Below, in pieces: positions 62,691-64,000 of a stretch of DNA of 64,000 nt. A model generated the notes under the pieces. It ran no database searches, was not told where the DNA came from, and was given only the letters and a program-made list of their open reading frames with translations. Each line of letters begins with the position of its first letter. Position 1 is the stretch's first letter. Made by a program: the position numbers and the translations under genes. Source of the stretch: Nymphaea colorata (Eukaryota > Streptophyta > Magnoliopsida > Nymphaeales > Nymphaeaceae); the NCBI RefSeq assembly GCF_008831285.2, contig NC_045148.1:14796802-14860801 (forward strand), written 5' to 3'.

Positions 62691-64000
62691 CTCTCCACTG
62701 TAAAACAGGCTGACGTGAGTCTTCTATACCAAATTATAAACAAAATGAAAGCTCACTCACACACACACACACCTTCTCTCTCTCCCCCACTCTCCGATCA
62801 CCTTTTTGTCACGGTCTCCTTTTTTTGCGGTCATCAGATTCACAGTCTCCTTTCTTTGCTTCACCGCTCGTTCTCTCTCCCTCTCAAGTCTCCCTTCACC
62901 ATCGGAGGACTCCCCATCCGTGGTAGACGAGGTGGCCGTCTCGGATACCGTCGATTGCAAGGAAAGGGAGCGATGCTTCGACAGCTAGCATCCAACAGCG
63001 CACTTTCTTCCACGTGGCTTCCGTGGCACGTTCATCCCCGTCGGATCGCAGCCGCATGGTCGGATCCTCTCACTCAAAGCCGTTTTGACTCCATCTCAAC
63101 TTGAGAAACTCGGCCGAGTCGAAGTCGAACCGGTGGCGCGGGAGGACGGCGGGGTTACGTGGGCTAAAGCTGTCAATTGGTTTTGGACTTTGGACCCGTA
63201 TCGAGATGGCTGGAACTGGACCCACTTTGTGGGTTAAGATGTCGGGTTGGTAGTAGCCGGGTCGCTATCAGATCAGACTTTTTCAATTGAGCCACCGATT
63301 GGTGCAAGATCCAGTTGTCTGTGTACAAAATTTCACATCATTTCTTCTGATCATTGTCACAATTATCATCTTCAATCAACCATTATCAGTTGAGTTGATG
63401 ACAACTTTTGAAGCCATAGTTGTACAATTTTCCAACTAGCATAAAACAGTTTTGCATTTGAACTCCAATTACATTGCTTCCTGTCATCAAGAACACTCCT
63501 TTTTCCATTTTTTTGATCTGAAGTTCAGATTTAGCTTTCAAAAGTCCGGGCTCAATTGGTTAAAATGAGGTTCATGGTGTTTGGTGAATCGGATGTTACA
63601 TAATAACACCATAGAATTAAGCTAATTGAACTAAATTATTACATATCATCATATAGGGAGGGTCTCAGCTGATTCATGATTATGTTAACTTACAAGAATG
63701 GGTTTCGAATTATATGATTCCCATGCATATTGAGTAATATCAAAGGTAATAGAAACCAATTGCTTAGAATGACGTGCTTAAAAATATTCATATTTATAAA
63801 GAAAAGATAGGAAGCATGACTTTGTAGTACTTAATTAGCATGACTTTTAGTAAACAGACCACTTTAACTGAATTCATTCAGATTGATCGGAAAAGGTTTT
63901 GGTAAACATGGGACTCTTGCTTGTGCCCGGTCCCGATGGAAGCTAGATGATAGAGGACGACACCTAGGCCTTAGGTCCAACGGAATCGGATCCAGAAAAA
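62691..64000. other. Intergenic/upstream region
   Basis: Contains a CA run (62757-62773) and CT-rich DNA, then AT-rich sequence. An open frame on the plus strand at 62610-63104 is composed of simple repeats and has no recognisable domain. No gene is supported to the window end. Confidence 0.6.

Noticed and set aside
62610-63104. 164-codon plus-strand frame upstream of the WVD2-like gene
   Set aside because: Made of GA, CA and CT simple repeats and a generic leader region; no recognisable domain, and it overlaps the likely promoter.

Overview
The window is nuclear DNA of a flowering plant. It has spliced genes with GT-AG introns, LRK10L/Lr10-type receptor-like kinases with the plant GUB_WAK ectodomain, a WVD2-like TPX2-family microtubule gene, Ty1/copia, TRIM and LINE retroelements, and long CT/AT microsatellites. 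The species cannot be named from the sequence.

Layout. (1) 1-21955: three direct tandem copies of a 7.3 kb chimeric unit (starts at 1, 7306 and 14619). Each unit holds a leader block, the 5' part of a receptor-kinase gene (ectodomain, linker, transmembrane segment, first kinase residues), the 3' half of a Tnt1/Tork-like copia element ending in one LTR, and a 1.8 kb block D. (2) 21956-25541: a fourth, partial copy that keeps the complete kinase exon and so looks like the progenitor type. (3) 26.6-32.0 kb and 40.3-46.0 kb: a dispersed segmental duplication, each half carrying a minus-strand receptor kinase plus a detached kinase tail. (4) 32-40.2 kb: decayed intergenic DNA with a plus-strand kinase tail, a five-copy 49 bp minisatellite, a captured piece of the WVD2-like gene, a diverged copy of block D, and a LINE body. 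(5) 46.1-53.6 kb: a plus-strand kinase pseudogene with a TRIM in its 5' region and a structurally complete 4.9 kb copia element in its kinase exon; both insertions have 5 bp target-site duplications. (6) 53.6-57.6 kb: AT-rich intergenic DNA with a copia relic. (7) 57.7-62.6 kb: a nine-coding-exon WVD2-like gene on the minus strand, the only gene here that reads open from start to stop.

How it fits together. This is a birth-and-death receptor-kinase cluster next to a conserved cytoskeletal gene. Every receptor-kinase copy carries at least one lesion: truncation, frameshift, nonsense codon or transposon insertion. The kinases keep a non-RD catalytic loop (HFDIKPHN), typical of this family. Several lesions are single-base changes in homopolymers, and one unit contains a 100-N gap, so some 'pseudogene' calls in the array could be consensus errors. 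Lesions not of that type (copia junction, TSD-flanked insertions, the CAG-to-TAG change, the missing TM exon) are firm.

The most unusual object is the array. It amplifies a receptor fragment whose reading frame stops exactly at the kinase/copia junction, inside the glycine-rich loop, giving a kinase-less receptor architecture in three copies.
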